Shown here piece by piece: positions 45,652 through 53,571 of a stretch of 64,000 nt of DNA. A program made the translations under genes and the position numbers. The stretch covers positions 151,288 to 215,287 of the forward strand of contig NZ_QREG01000006.1 in NCBI RefSeq assembly GCF_003386095.1. Reading direction: 5' to 3'. The first letter of the stretch is position 1. Every line of letters begins with the position of its first letter. The DNA comes from Marinoscillum furvescens DSM 4134 (GTDB lineage: Bacteria; Bacteroidota; Bacteroidia; Cytophagales; Cyclobacteriaceae). The notes beneath the pieces were generated by a model, which was given only the letters and a program-made list of their open reading frames with translations, had not been told where the DNA came from and did no database searches.

Positions 45652-46655
45652 CTGAGTACGTGTCCTGATGTATGTCCTTCCATGATCGCCCTGATTTCCT
45701 GCTCGCTACTGGTGTGCTGATCTCCTTTGATGGTATGCTTTAAAGCAAAGGCGGCGGTAGCAAAATTGATGACCTCATTAGGGTTCCAACCGCTATTGTA
45801 CCCGTGTAGAAATGCAGCTACGAATGCGTCTCCGGTTCCGAATCGATCGGTAACATTGACTAGATAGGTATTGGATGAAAATATGGTTTTATCCTGATAC
45901 AGCAAGCCTGACAATTGGTTTTCACTCGCCGAGAGATGTTCTCTTACGGTCATCACCACTTTATCTACTGAAAACAGGTTAGCAATCTCTGGTATTGCCT
46001 TGCTTGTTTGTTCCAAGGCATCTGCGCCTTCATACTCCAGTTGGTAGATATCATTAAGCACTCCGGTATTGCAGAAAAGAATGTCAGTAGAAGCTAAAAG
46101 CTCATCAAAAATTTTTCTTGCATCGTCTGGAGAATTCCAAAGAGACCTGCGAAAATTCATATCAAAGCCCACGTGAAGCCCTAACCTCTTTGCTGTCTGG
46201 GCTGCCAGGATGGTTTCTTTGGCACATTGATCAGAAAGGGCCGGGGTGATGCCGGTAATAAAGAGAAATTTGAAGTCTTTAAGCAGCTCCTCCCAGTTCA
46301 CCTCTCCTGCGATGACCTGACTGATGGCCGAGTTTTTCCGATCATAAATAACACTCGATGGCCTTATAGATGATCCCAGTTCAATGAAATAAGTACCCAT
46401 TCGCTCACCTCCACGCCATATCCGGTCAGTATTGATCCCATAGCTTCTGAGCGATCGAATCGCTGCCTCTCCGAGCTTATTAGGCGGAAGCTTGGTTATG
46501 AAACTCACCTGATTTCCTAAGATTCCCAGCGAGCTGGCCACGTTAGCTTCGGCACCGGCATAATCAACGTTGAATGCAGCACTGGAGTCTAGTTGTACTC
46601 CTATATCGCTTGGTGTGAGTCTTAGCATGATTTCGCCGAATGTTACAAAACTCAT
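45648..46655 (-). CDS. PfkB-family 2-keto-3-deoxy-gluconate/galactonate kinase
   Basis: A 335-aa ribokinase-fold sugar kinase. The N-terminal signature is FGEIMLRLTPSD with YAGAEANVASSLGILG, and the C-terminal PfkB signature is DRFGTGDAFVAAFLHG with the catalytic Asp. It resembles KdgK rather than the DgoK fold used in enterobacteria. In this operon it would phosphorylate 2-keto-3-deoxygalactonate before aldol cleavage. Overlaps the regulator by 4 bp (ATGA type). Confidence 0.88.
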   Translation of the reverse strand: MSFVTFGEIMLRLTPSDIGVQLDSSAAFNVDYAGAEANVASSLGILGNQVSFITKLPPNKLGEAAIRSLRSYGINTDRIWRGGERMGTYFIELGSSIRPSSVIYDRKNSAISQVIAGEVNWEELLKDFKFLFITGITPALSDQCAKETILAAQTAKRLGLHVGFDMNFRRSLWNSPDDARKIFDELLASTDILFCNTGVLNDIYQLEYEGADALEQTSKAIPEIANLFSVDKVVMTVREHLSASENQLSGLLYQDKTIFSSNTYLVNVTDRFGTGDAFVAAFLHGYNSGWNPNEVINFATAAFALKHTIKGDQHTSSEQEIRAIMEGHTSGHVLR

Positions 46656-47374
46656 GGTTGGAAAGTAAGGTAATTGTGATAGGTTGTCTCCAGGTGTTCT
46701 TTCATTGCGGTGTATGCAGCATTCGAATCTTGATTGCTTACTGCGCTCAATATATTTTCATGGTGCTTGATCATGATGTTTTTTTCATTGATCAGATCAC
46801 CATCATTGGGCTTGGCAAAAACACTACTCTTGAATTTCGGCATCAGATTAAAAATCGGTGAAATCAACAATTGCAGCACGCTGTTTTCTGTAGTAGAAAG
46901 CAATATTTGATGGAAGTCATTGTCCAGGTCTGCCTCCTTTTTCTTGTCTTCCAGATCACATCGGATCATTGCTTCCATGTTTTTAGTGAGTAAAACGATG
47001 TGCTTATCACTCCTTACTTTGGCGGCTTCTTTAGCTATTAGGGGCTCAATAAGCTGACGGGTTTTGATCGTTTGCCGTACCAGGTCTTTGTCTGACGAGA
47101 GTTCAAAGAACATGTTAAGCGTCTCGGAGGCGTTTTGCACGCTTATTTCAGACACATACGCTCCACTCCCCTTTCTTACGTCTAGTATGCCTCTGGCATT
47201 CATCTTTTTGATTGCTTCTCTGATGGCTGTCCTGCTGACATTGAAGATTTCGCACAGCTCATTTTCGGTAGGAATCTTTTGCCCCGGCGAAAATTTACCA
47301 CTGCGTATGGCCTCTGTGAGACTTTCTTCTACTTGCAGTGAAAGCGACTTTTTATTTCCTAGTTGTTGAAACAT
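46652..47374 (-). CDS. GntR/FadR-family transcriptional regulator of the galactonate operon
   Basis: 240 aa from the ATG at 47374 (MFQQLGNKKSLSLQVEESL); an upstream in-frame start at 47413 would run into the operator. Residues 10-80 are the GntR winged helix (FSPGQKIPTENELCEIFNVS, RTAIREAIKKMNARGILDVR, KGSGAYV). The C-terminal FCD domain (VRQTIKTRQLIEPLIAKEAA, DNDFHQILL) binds a sugar-acid effector in this family. It is the first gene of the operon, overlapping the kinase, so it likely autoregulates; galactonate or its keto-deoxy product is the probable inducer. Confidence 0.9.
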   Translation of the reverse strand: MFQQLGNKKSLSLQVEESLTEAIRSGKFSPGQKIPTENELCEIFNVSRTAIREAIKKMNARGILDVRKGSGAYVSEISVQNASETLNMFFELSSDKDLVRQTIKTRQLIEPLIAKEAAKVRSDKHIVLLTKNMEAMIRCDLEDKKKEADLDNDFHQILLSTTENSVLQLLISPIFNLMPKFKSSVFAKPNDGDLINEKNIMIKHHENILSAVSNQDSNAAYTAMKEHLETTYHNYLTFQP

Positions 47375-47391
47375 AAATACTAAAGTAATTA

Positions 47392-47417
47392 TAATTTGTA
47401 ATACATCATACAAATTA
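47392..47417 (-). promoter_or_regulatory. Palindromic operator in front of the GntR regulator
   Basis: Inverted repeat TAATTTGTA ... TACAAATTA with an 8-bp spacer (47392-47400 and 47409-47417), 18-43 bp upstream of the preferred start. The size and A/T-rich symmetry fit a FadR-type dimer site for autoregulation. Confidence 0.6.
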
Positions 47418-47525
47418 CAACATCAAATTGCACGCTTATTATCGACTTGGTCACCAGCTTATAATTAATGCGTAGAAAAATACGTCATCGGTAGCTTGCC
47501 TGCCTGCCGAAGGCATGGTAGAAGT

Positions 47526-47555
47526 GAAAAACCTCCCAAGTTGCCCTGGGAGGTT
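47526..47555 (-). terminator. Rho-independent terminator after GH117
   Basis: Arms AACCTCCCA and TGGGAGGTT, 8-nt loop, and on the minus strand a following TTTTTC. Located 48 bp after the GH117 stop, it separates the agar/porphyran operon from the galactonate operon. The remaining gap to the operator (47418-47525) holds nothing recognisable. Confidence 0.8.
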
Positions 47556-47602
47556 ATAAACACGAACTCTAGTACGCTTCAAGGATTCAGGTCACCAAGC
47601 CC

Positions 47603-48877
47603 TTACTTACCCTTAGCCTCTTGTCCTTTTTTGATCCGCTCCCGCTGTTTTTTGCTTAGTCCATGTTGGTAGTAGAAATTCGGGTCGGCATGGTAGTATC
47701 CATGGGCTTTCATCTCTGGATCGTCTACCTCAAGACTCAGATCACAGTCAAACCGCATCAGGATGCTCACCAGTGGGTCCCACCCAAACGCCGGAGCCAA
47801 ATGTGACAGCCCCCAGGTGATGCCTTTGCCATAGTCGGTGTTCGTAAATGCATCCGGCACATACGGCCCTGCCGCTATCGGCATCAGCTCGGTGATGGCC
47901 GCAATCTCAAAGTTTACCCCATCGGGAGCATACTGAATGGTAAAGTGCTCGTTTCCATCTTTGATCACCAGTGCAGCTACGCCCTCCCGAAAAGGAAAAA
48001 GAGTGGTTTCATGACCAGAATTGATCACCGGATTTAGTGGGTGCTTGGTAAAAGGCCCTAGTGGATCTTCTGCTATGGCCAGTCCCTGCATACGCACAAG
48101 ACGTGGATCTCCATCAGCATCCGACTTGTAGTACAGGTAGATTTTGCCATCACGCACGATTGGGTACGGATCATGTATGCTGTACTGATCCCACTCTCCC
48201 GGAGCCCCATTGGGAATTACAATTTCTCCATGGGCTGTCCAGGGACCATCTGGCGAGTCTGCATAGGAAACCGCCACCGGGCAGTCATCACCACGCAAGC
48301 CACTGGCCTCCATAAAGCCCTGATAGTACAGGTAATATTTGCCTTTCCACTTGAGGATATCCGTAGTGGTCACCGACCTCCAGCCTACTTCAGGCTTAGG
48401 CGGACGTGGCACCGCTACTCCCTGTTCCTCCCAGGTGAAGCCGTCTTCACTGGTAGCATACCAGATTTCGGACAGGTCCCAGTCAGACGAGGGAATGGTG
48501 TCGTTGGCCTCCGCAGCACGTCGCAGCCCTACAGGTTTTACCTTCGTATTTCGGTAGGTGTACCATACATAGTACTTACCATTTTCATAGATCACCTTTG
48601 AGGGATCTCTGCGGGTAATCGTACCATCGTAGTTGTTATAATCAAATCCCTTGAGCTCAGTATACCGAAACTGTGTGTAAAGCTCATTGTCCTCCGGCCG
48701 TGGCGCATCGTAGGCTTCATAGTTGCGATTCATCGCCGCACTCAGCTCTCGGTCAGGCTTTTCTTTGGGCAGCCAAAAAGGAAAGGCTTCAGTATCCTGA
48801 GCTACGGCTGCAGGCAAGCTCAGCGCTATCAGCACTACCAGCGCTATCGTTTGTTTCTTAGATTTCATCATATTCAT
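47603..48877 (-). CDS. GH117 alpha-1,3-(3,6-anhydro)-L-galactosidase (neoagarooligosaccharide hydrolase)
   Basis: 424 aa from the ATG at 48877, which overlaps the GH86 stop as ATGA and gives a clean signal peptide (MNMMKSKKQTIALVVLIALSLPAAVAQ). The five-bladed propeller of GH117 is visible: TRRDPSKVIYENGKYYVWYTYR, TTTDILKWKGKYYLYYQGF, QYSIHDPYPIVRDGKIYLYYKS and GHETTLFPFREG, supplying the acidic catalytic residues. Family members release 3,6-anhydro-L-galactose from the non-reducing end of neoagaro-oligosaccharides in the periplasm. GH43-like folds are related, but the HDPYP segment and agarolytic neighbours favour GH117. Cotranscribed with GH86. Confidence 0.87.
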   Translation of the reverse strand: MNMMKSKKQTIALVVLIALSLPAAVAQDTEAFPFWLPKEKPDRELSAAMNRNYEAYDAPRPEDNELYTQFRYTELKGFDYNNYDGTITRRDPSKVIYENGKYYVWYTYRNTKVKPVGLRRAAEANDTIPSSDWDLSEIWYATSEDGFTWEEQGVAVPRPPKPEVGWRSVTTTDILKWKGKYYLYYQGFMEASGLRGDDCPVAVSYADSPDGPWTAHGEIVIPNGAPGEWDQYSIHDPYPIVRDGKIYLYYKSDADGDPRLVRMQGLAIAEDPLGPFTKHPLNPVINSGHETTLFPFREGVAALVIKDGNEHFTIQYAPDGVNFEIAAITELMPIAAGPYVPDAFTNTDYGKGITWGLSHLAPAFGWDPLVSILMRFDCDLSLEVDDPEMKAHGYYHADPNFYYQHGLSKKQRERIKKGQEAKGK

Positions 48878-51054
48878 TGTTTTATAAACCGAATGTTTTC
48901 TACTGCGGTAGCCGAGTGTACCTGTAGGCAATATACACCTTGTGGCAGGTGTGCCACATCTAGTTTCCCATTGGTGGCAAACTGCCCCTGACCGTAAGTC
49001 TTTCCAGACATGTCTAGTATCCTGAAGGTCCCCTCAGATCGGTTGATCACAAAGGAGTCGTGTACAGGATTAGGAGCAACCTGCAGCTTCCCCATTCCAG
49101 CAGGAGCATTCAGCACCTCGGCGGTAGCCACCTTTTTGGAACGCGCTATTTCTGTACTGAAGTTAAATACCTGCAGTGCCAGAGAAGTCAGGTGACCACC
49201 ATTGTCAGGAAAAGTCAGCTCTACGGTATTCTCTGCCTTTAAAACATCATGAGGCACCGGCACTTCGATCACTCCAAAGAAACGATCGCGTGTTTTTTGA
49301 TCAAACCCTCTCCAGTCATCTGGCACCTCCACTTTAGCGCCATTGATCAACAACGTAGGCTTCAGGCTCTGCCCATGGTCACGCCCCAGCCCCAGCCGAA
49401 GGATTGCTTCACCATGTTCGGTCAGCTGTACATTGCTAAACACATAGGTTTGCTTTGCATTGGCGCTAATCGGCTGAAAGTACTGATCGGCAAAGTAGGT
49501 CGTTTCGTTGTTCTCCTCAGTCAGGGTAACCTCTTCGGCAAACTCGTATTTGAGCAGCGCTGTAGCCTGATTTTTAATGGTAAGCTGATCTATGGCCTCT
49601 GTATAGTAGGTGGTGTCCAGCACAGGCACTTCGTTGGCATCTGCATACAGGTGTTTTACGGTGAGTTTTTGCAGGGTTTTGTCTGAAATCCCCTGTAGGT
49701 TGAGCACTACATCTGTATCTGCATGCTCCAGCGTATTGATGAGCACAAACAGGTTTTTTCCGTCCACATAGCCATCCACCTGCACATCGGGATCGGTGGC
49801 ATAGGTATCTATGCGTGTACCATTTAGCTCTACCCAAAACTGAAAAAACTTGAGCAGGTGTGTGTAGATATAGCCTCCATGTGCAGGCTCTCCGGGCAGC
49901 TCTCCCAGTTCGCGCATCAGGCGTGCCTGGTAGCCATTATACTCGGCACCGGCAGGTTTGGCCCAGTTGGCTTTTAGCAAAAAGAAAGGAATGGAATGTA
50001 CAATCTGATCCTGACGCTCCAGTATTTGCATAAACATGGAGTTGAACGAACGCAGGTTGTACCAATCTTCACGCTCCAGGTATGGACTATTGTCTTCACA
50101 CCCACTACACAAAAATCCGTACTCACTAACCGACCAGGGCTTGGTCTCCCCCAGCCTGAGGTAGCTGTAGTGATTGATCATGTCCATGATCGCCTGCATG
50201 TTGCTACCACTCCGGTAGGTCATCGCCTCCATCTGATCTACCCCTTCTGGCGCATTGTCATACAGGTGAAAGGAAAAGAAGTCCATGTTTTCGCCAGCCA
50301 CATCTATAAACATCTTCCAGTTGTTGCGCCAGTGGTTAAAGTCGGACGCTTCAAACATTGGGTGTGCAGCAGAGTAGCCACCCACCATTACCTCAGGGTT
50401 CAGTTCTTTCACACGCTGCGCCACCACATTATGAAACCTGGCAATTTCGGTTCGAGTGGTATTTAGTTTATTGGCCTTTACAAAAGGCTCATTCAGGACC
50501 TCAAGAAACCTGGGCTTCACCTTACCAGTGCTCCCTCCAGTGCCAAAAAACTTATCGAGATAGTGGGTATAAAACTCAGCCGTAGCCTCATGTCCCGCAT
50601 AGACCAGGTCATTTCTGGTAGCCTGTCCATGTGGATACATGTGCTCCTGCCCTCCGATCATCATGTTGCTGTAGCGGTGCTCCAGTGAATGTATTTTTGT
50701 TTTGTTTGCGTACCCATTTTTGGTATTTACGGCGCGCTCCGACATATAATCCACCGAAGGCCACCCTGCTTTATTCGGATCTTCTTTGGTGTTGTTCCAC
50801 TCCCACACGATGCCTCCATTGTTTCTGCCGGCATATACGTCGTAGCCTTCGTACAAGTCTATCTTTTGCTGATCGCTCTCCCACTCATTGCCATCTATGT
50901 CTTCATGAAAGATGATGTGCCTGGAGCGGTCAAAGTCCGCATAGCCATTGACAGCATGTTTGACATGCACATTCACGTCTACGGTATCTTGCGCCTGAGT
51001 CTGTAGCCCCAGGCACACACTCCCGAGCAGCATCAGGGTATATCGTTTCTGCAT
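48874..51054 (-). CDS. GH86 beta-agarase/beta-porphyranase with T9SS tail
   Basis: A 726-aa secreted endo-hydrolase with a signal peptide ending LGLQTQAQ. A (beta/alpha)8 barrel (about 20-400) has LEVLNEPFVKA with acid/base E189 and WSVSEYGFLCSGCE with nucleophile E311; GGIVWEWNNT and FFSFHLYDNAPEG are other family segments. Two beta-sandwich domains follow (about 410-640) and a T9SS tail (VAPNPVHDSFVINRS...). GH86 cuts beta-1,4 bonds in agarose or porphyran; porphyran is favoured by the demethylase and sulfatases nearby. The gap 51055-51257 before it must hold the promoter; no copy of the TGARCA motif is seen there. Confidence 0.88.
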   Translation of the reverse strand: MQKRYTLMLLGSVCLGLQTQAQDTVDVNVHVKHAVNGYADFDRSRHIIFHEDIDGNEWESDQQKIDLYEGYDVYAGRNNGGIVWEWNNTKEDPNKAGWPSVDYMSERAVNTKNGYANKTKIHSLEHRYSNMMIGGQEHMYPHGQATRNDLVYAGHEATAEFYTHYLDKFFGTGGSTGKVKPRFLEVLNEPFVKANKLNTTRTEIARFHNVVAQRVKELNPEVMVGGYSAAHPMFEASDFNHWRNNWKMFIDVAGENMDFFSFHLYDNAPEGVDQMEAMTYRSGSNMQAIMDMINHYSYLRLGETKPWSVSEYGFLCSGCEDNSPYLEREDWYNLRSFNSMFMQILERQDQIVHSIPFFLLKANWAKPAGAEYNGYQARLMRELGELPGEPAHGGYIYTHLLKFFQFWVELNGTRIDTYATDPDVQVDGYVDGKNLFVLINTLEHADTDVVLNLQGISDKTLQKLTVKHLYADANEVPVLDTTYYTEAIDQLTIKNQATALLKYEFAEEVTLTEENNETTYFADQYFQPISANAKQTYVFSNVQLTEHGEAILRLGLGRDHGQSLKPTLLINGAKVEVPDDWRGFDQKTRDRFFGVIEVPVPHDVLKAENTVELTFPDNGGHLTSLALQVFNFSTEIARSKKVATAEVLNAPAGMGKLQVAPNPVHDSFVINRSEGTFRILDMSGKTYGQGQFATNGKLDVAHLPQGVYCLQVHSATAVENIRFIKQ

Positions 51055-51257
51055 CGTTTCTGGTTTTAATTCTGTGATTAATAAGCTTTAATCAACATTA
51101 ACCAATCCAGTCTCCAACATAAGGAGTAACAACTAGACAGGAACTCAACAACGAAATAACACCCCCTTTCTAAAGGCATATGACCACTTTTGGTTGGCTA
51201 CCTCCCGGCTATTTCCAGTCACGAAGCTTAAAGTAGTTTAGCGGGTTGTTGAGTTGC

Positions 51258-53438
51258 TTACTTCACCACCATACGAGTACGCGCCTGTCCTGCAGCGCTC
51301 GTTATCTGCACAACGTAGACACCACCTGGCAAAGGTGACACACCCAGTTGGACGGTATGCTTGGCAGCATCCAATTTTACCGGTACGGCCAGTGCATTGC
51401 CAGCCAGATCATACACCCTTACCTCCTGCATGGAAGCAAACATTGGCTCGAGCAACCTGACATTTACCTGATCATGTGCAGGAGTAGGATATACACTGAG
51501 TGCCTGGCTTTTGGGCACCGCCAATACATCTGTAGGCTGGTTTGGATTCACGATAGAGATGTCGGATAGTGTATCCGCATACACCTCCTGTGATTGTTGG
51601 CTGGTCATCTTCACAATCACCTGGTAGTTTTCTCCTGTCGCGAGTGCCGAATCAGCAAAAATGCTTCTGGTGAGCGTACGAGCACCCAATCGCTCTTCAC
51701 GCAGCTTCTCTGCCTTTGGCTCATAGTTTTCGTCGGTAAGGGTCAAACTTATATCCACATCTTCTTCTGAACCATATTCAAAAGTCACCGACACCACTGG
51801 TATGTCTTCCACCAGCTCTACTTCGGCATTGGTCACCAACATGTGCGGTTTAATGGGTTCAGCTACGGTAAATGGCGCATTACTAATGGCATGAACGGCC
51901 TGCTGCCAGTTAGAGCCTACCGGTCGGATGTGGGCTTTGAAATAGTATCCAGCTCCCGGAGTGGTCGGACTATTTACCGGAAGGTTTAGGGTCACTACTC
52001 CGCGTCCAGAAACAGGCTCGGAGGTAGCTGCTCCCAGCCACTTATTGTTGGGGTCTCTGATTTCCCCACTGATCTCCATAGGTCCATCTGCTTCATAGCG
52101 TACTTGCACGGCGTAGCCCGTAGAGGTGGGTTCTAGCCGTGTGGGCAGCATATCGCCAAAGACTTTGTTTTCCAGGGGCTCTTCCTCTGGAGTAAACCGT
52201 AGCGTATCAGTTGAAAGCACCTCCCCTTCATCTTCGAGCCGTGCAATCATCACGTAGGTCTTACCTGCCTCGAAAGACTCATAAAAAGTCTCATTAACGT
52301 GGTAGGAATGTACCCCTGCAGGTACCTTGGCTGACGAACGAAAGAAGCTCTTCCCTGATTCACGTAACAGCTCTGTAGTAACCCTGGCTTCCTTTGCCAG
52401 TGAGTAGATGAGGGTTTTGTCCAATTGGTCTCCGGCATAAGTCGGTGCCTCTGGCTGGTGAAAGGCTATGGCATTGTTTTGATCATTGAACACGCTGGCA
52501 TCCACGTCTACCAACTGCCAACTTCGCACCCAGTCGTAGGTCACAGCGCGCTGCTCTTTGGTACGAAATTCATCCTCAAACATGTAAGCCTCAGGCTTAG
52601 GGTTTCCGGCATTGTTTTCATCGCTACCCCATGTGTAAGTTTCCATCACAATGATCACCGGCATGGGTAGGTTAAAATTCCGTGTGGGCGTGATCGTTCC
52701 AAAAGCTCTTCCATTGAGGTAAAACTCGGCTTCATTGGCATTTTTCCACCACATGCCTACGGTATTGAAGTCCAGCGGCCCTTCCAGCGGCTGAGACTTC
52801 ACCCCACTCTTGGTGGACTCGTAGGGCAGGCTCACGCAGTTTCCACCTTCAGATTTGAAAGGTTTGGCGTGTGAGTTTACATTCTGATGGAAGTTAAAGC
52901 CTGTAGTATTGGCACCAGGACCATCATAGCTCATGTTTTCGATGATATCCAGCTCCGTGTGGTACTTTTCGTCGCAAATGTCTGAGCTGGTCTTTCGGGA
53001 GTTCATAAACACCCCGCTGCCCATCGGGAAGTTACTAGCCTTGAGTCGCACCTCGAAATAGCCGTAAGTTGCCAAAGCTCGGGTATCCATACCCCCACCA
53101 GCAAAAAGATAAGTCCGATCGCCTTTGGTAAACTGCTCATCTTCATAATACCACATAGGGTTCATGGTGAGAAAGTAATTATTGGTTTTTGGGTCGTGAA
53201 CCACCTCATGGATCCGCTTGTCAAAGGCAGAGGTACGGTCCCAGGAGTCCCCTTTGTCAAACACGCGCCATTTCTCCGTATCAGGACTATTGGCGTCAAA
53301 CTCATCTGACATGGCGGGTATTTTGATCCAAACCTTCCCCGCTGGTGGAGCTGGTGGTTGTGACACGCCAGGTATTGCTACCAAAATCATCAGCAGCGCG
53401 AAACATGAAACAAGCAGTGGTCTGATCAATGAATTCAT
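51258..53438 (-). CDS. GH16 beta-agarase/beta-porphyranase with Ig-like domains and T9SS tail
   Basis: A 726-aa secreted enzyme with a signal peptide (LLMILVAIPGVSQ). Residues 35-315 form the GH16 jelly roll with the beta-bulge motif ELDIIE (E162 nucleophile, D164, E167 acid/base) and upstream GYFEVRLKASNFPMGSGVFMNS. Two or three Ig/FN3-like domains follow; one (about 440-510) shares the phrase FKAHIRPVGSNWQQAV with the CBM6 protein at 61158. A T9SS tail (SVYPTPAHDQVNVRL) ends it. Endo-cleavage of agarose or porphyran at the cell surface is expected; the subfamily cannot be fixed by eye. Confidence 0.88.
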   Translation of the reverse strand: MNSLIRPLLVSCFALLMILVAIPGVSQPPAPPAGKVWIKIPAMSDEFDANSPDTEKWRVFDKGDSWDRTSAFDKRIHEVVHDPKTNNYFLTMNPMWYYEDEQFTKGDRTYLFAGGGMDTRALATYGYFEVRLKASNFPMGSGVFMNSRKTSSDICDEKYHTELDIIENMSYDGPGANTTGFNFHQNVNSHAKPFKSEGGNCVSLPYESTKSGVKSQPLEGPLDFNTVGMWWKNANEAEFYLNGRAFGTITPTRNFNLPMPVIIVMETYTWGSDENNAGNPKPEAYMFEDEFRTKEQRAVTYDWVRSWQLVDVDASVFNDQNNAIAFHQPEAPTYAGDQLDKTLIYSLAKEARVTTELLRESGKSFFRSSAKVPAGVHSYHVNETFYESFEAGKTYVMIARLEDEGEVLSTDTLRFTPEEEPLENKVFGDMLPTRLEPTSTGYAVQVRYEADGPMEISGEIRDPNNKWLGAATSEPVSGRGVVTLNLPVNSPTTPGAGYYFKAHIRPVGSNWQQAVHAISNAPFTVAEPIKPHMLVTNAEVELVEDIPVVSVTFEYGSEEDVDISLTLTDENYEPKAEKLREERLGARTLTRSIFADSALATGENYQVIVKMTSQQSQEVYADTLSDISIVNPNQPTDVLAVPKSQALSVYPTPAHDQVNVRLLEPMFASMQEVRVYDLAGNALAVPVKLDAAKHTVQLGVSPLPGGVYVVQITSAAGQARTRMVVK

Positions 53439-53498
53439 TTAATAGTTGGTTTTGGTTTAGTGTATCAGAAAAAAAGAAAAGCTAATCATTCGGCCCTC

Positions 53499-53527
53499 AA
53501 AACAGCACGGTGGTTTTGTGCTGTTTT
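53499..53527 (-). terminator. Terminator between GH2 and GH16
   Basis: Arms AAAACAGCAC and GTGCTGTTTT with a 9-nt loop, lying between the GH2 stop and the GH16 start on the minus strand. It suggests GH16 has its own promoter in the remaining 60 bp. Confidence 0.6.
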
Positions 53528-53571
53528 GGTCACCAAACAATTAGCCCCCGTTATTGAATAGAAAATACCAA

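Noticed and set aside
47603-48877. GH43 arabinanase/xylosidase
   Set aside because: The propeller fold is shared, but IHDPYP placement, length and the GH86/GH16 neighbours fit GH117 better.
51130-51175. Copy of the shared operator before GH86
   Set aside because: AACACCCCC occurs but in the opposite orientation to the gene and without the TGARCA half.
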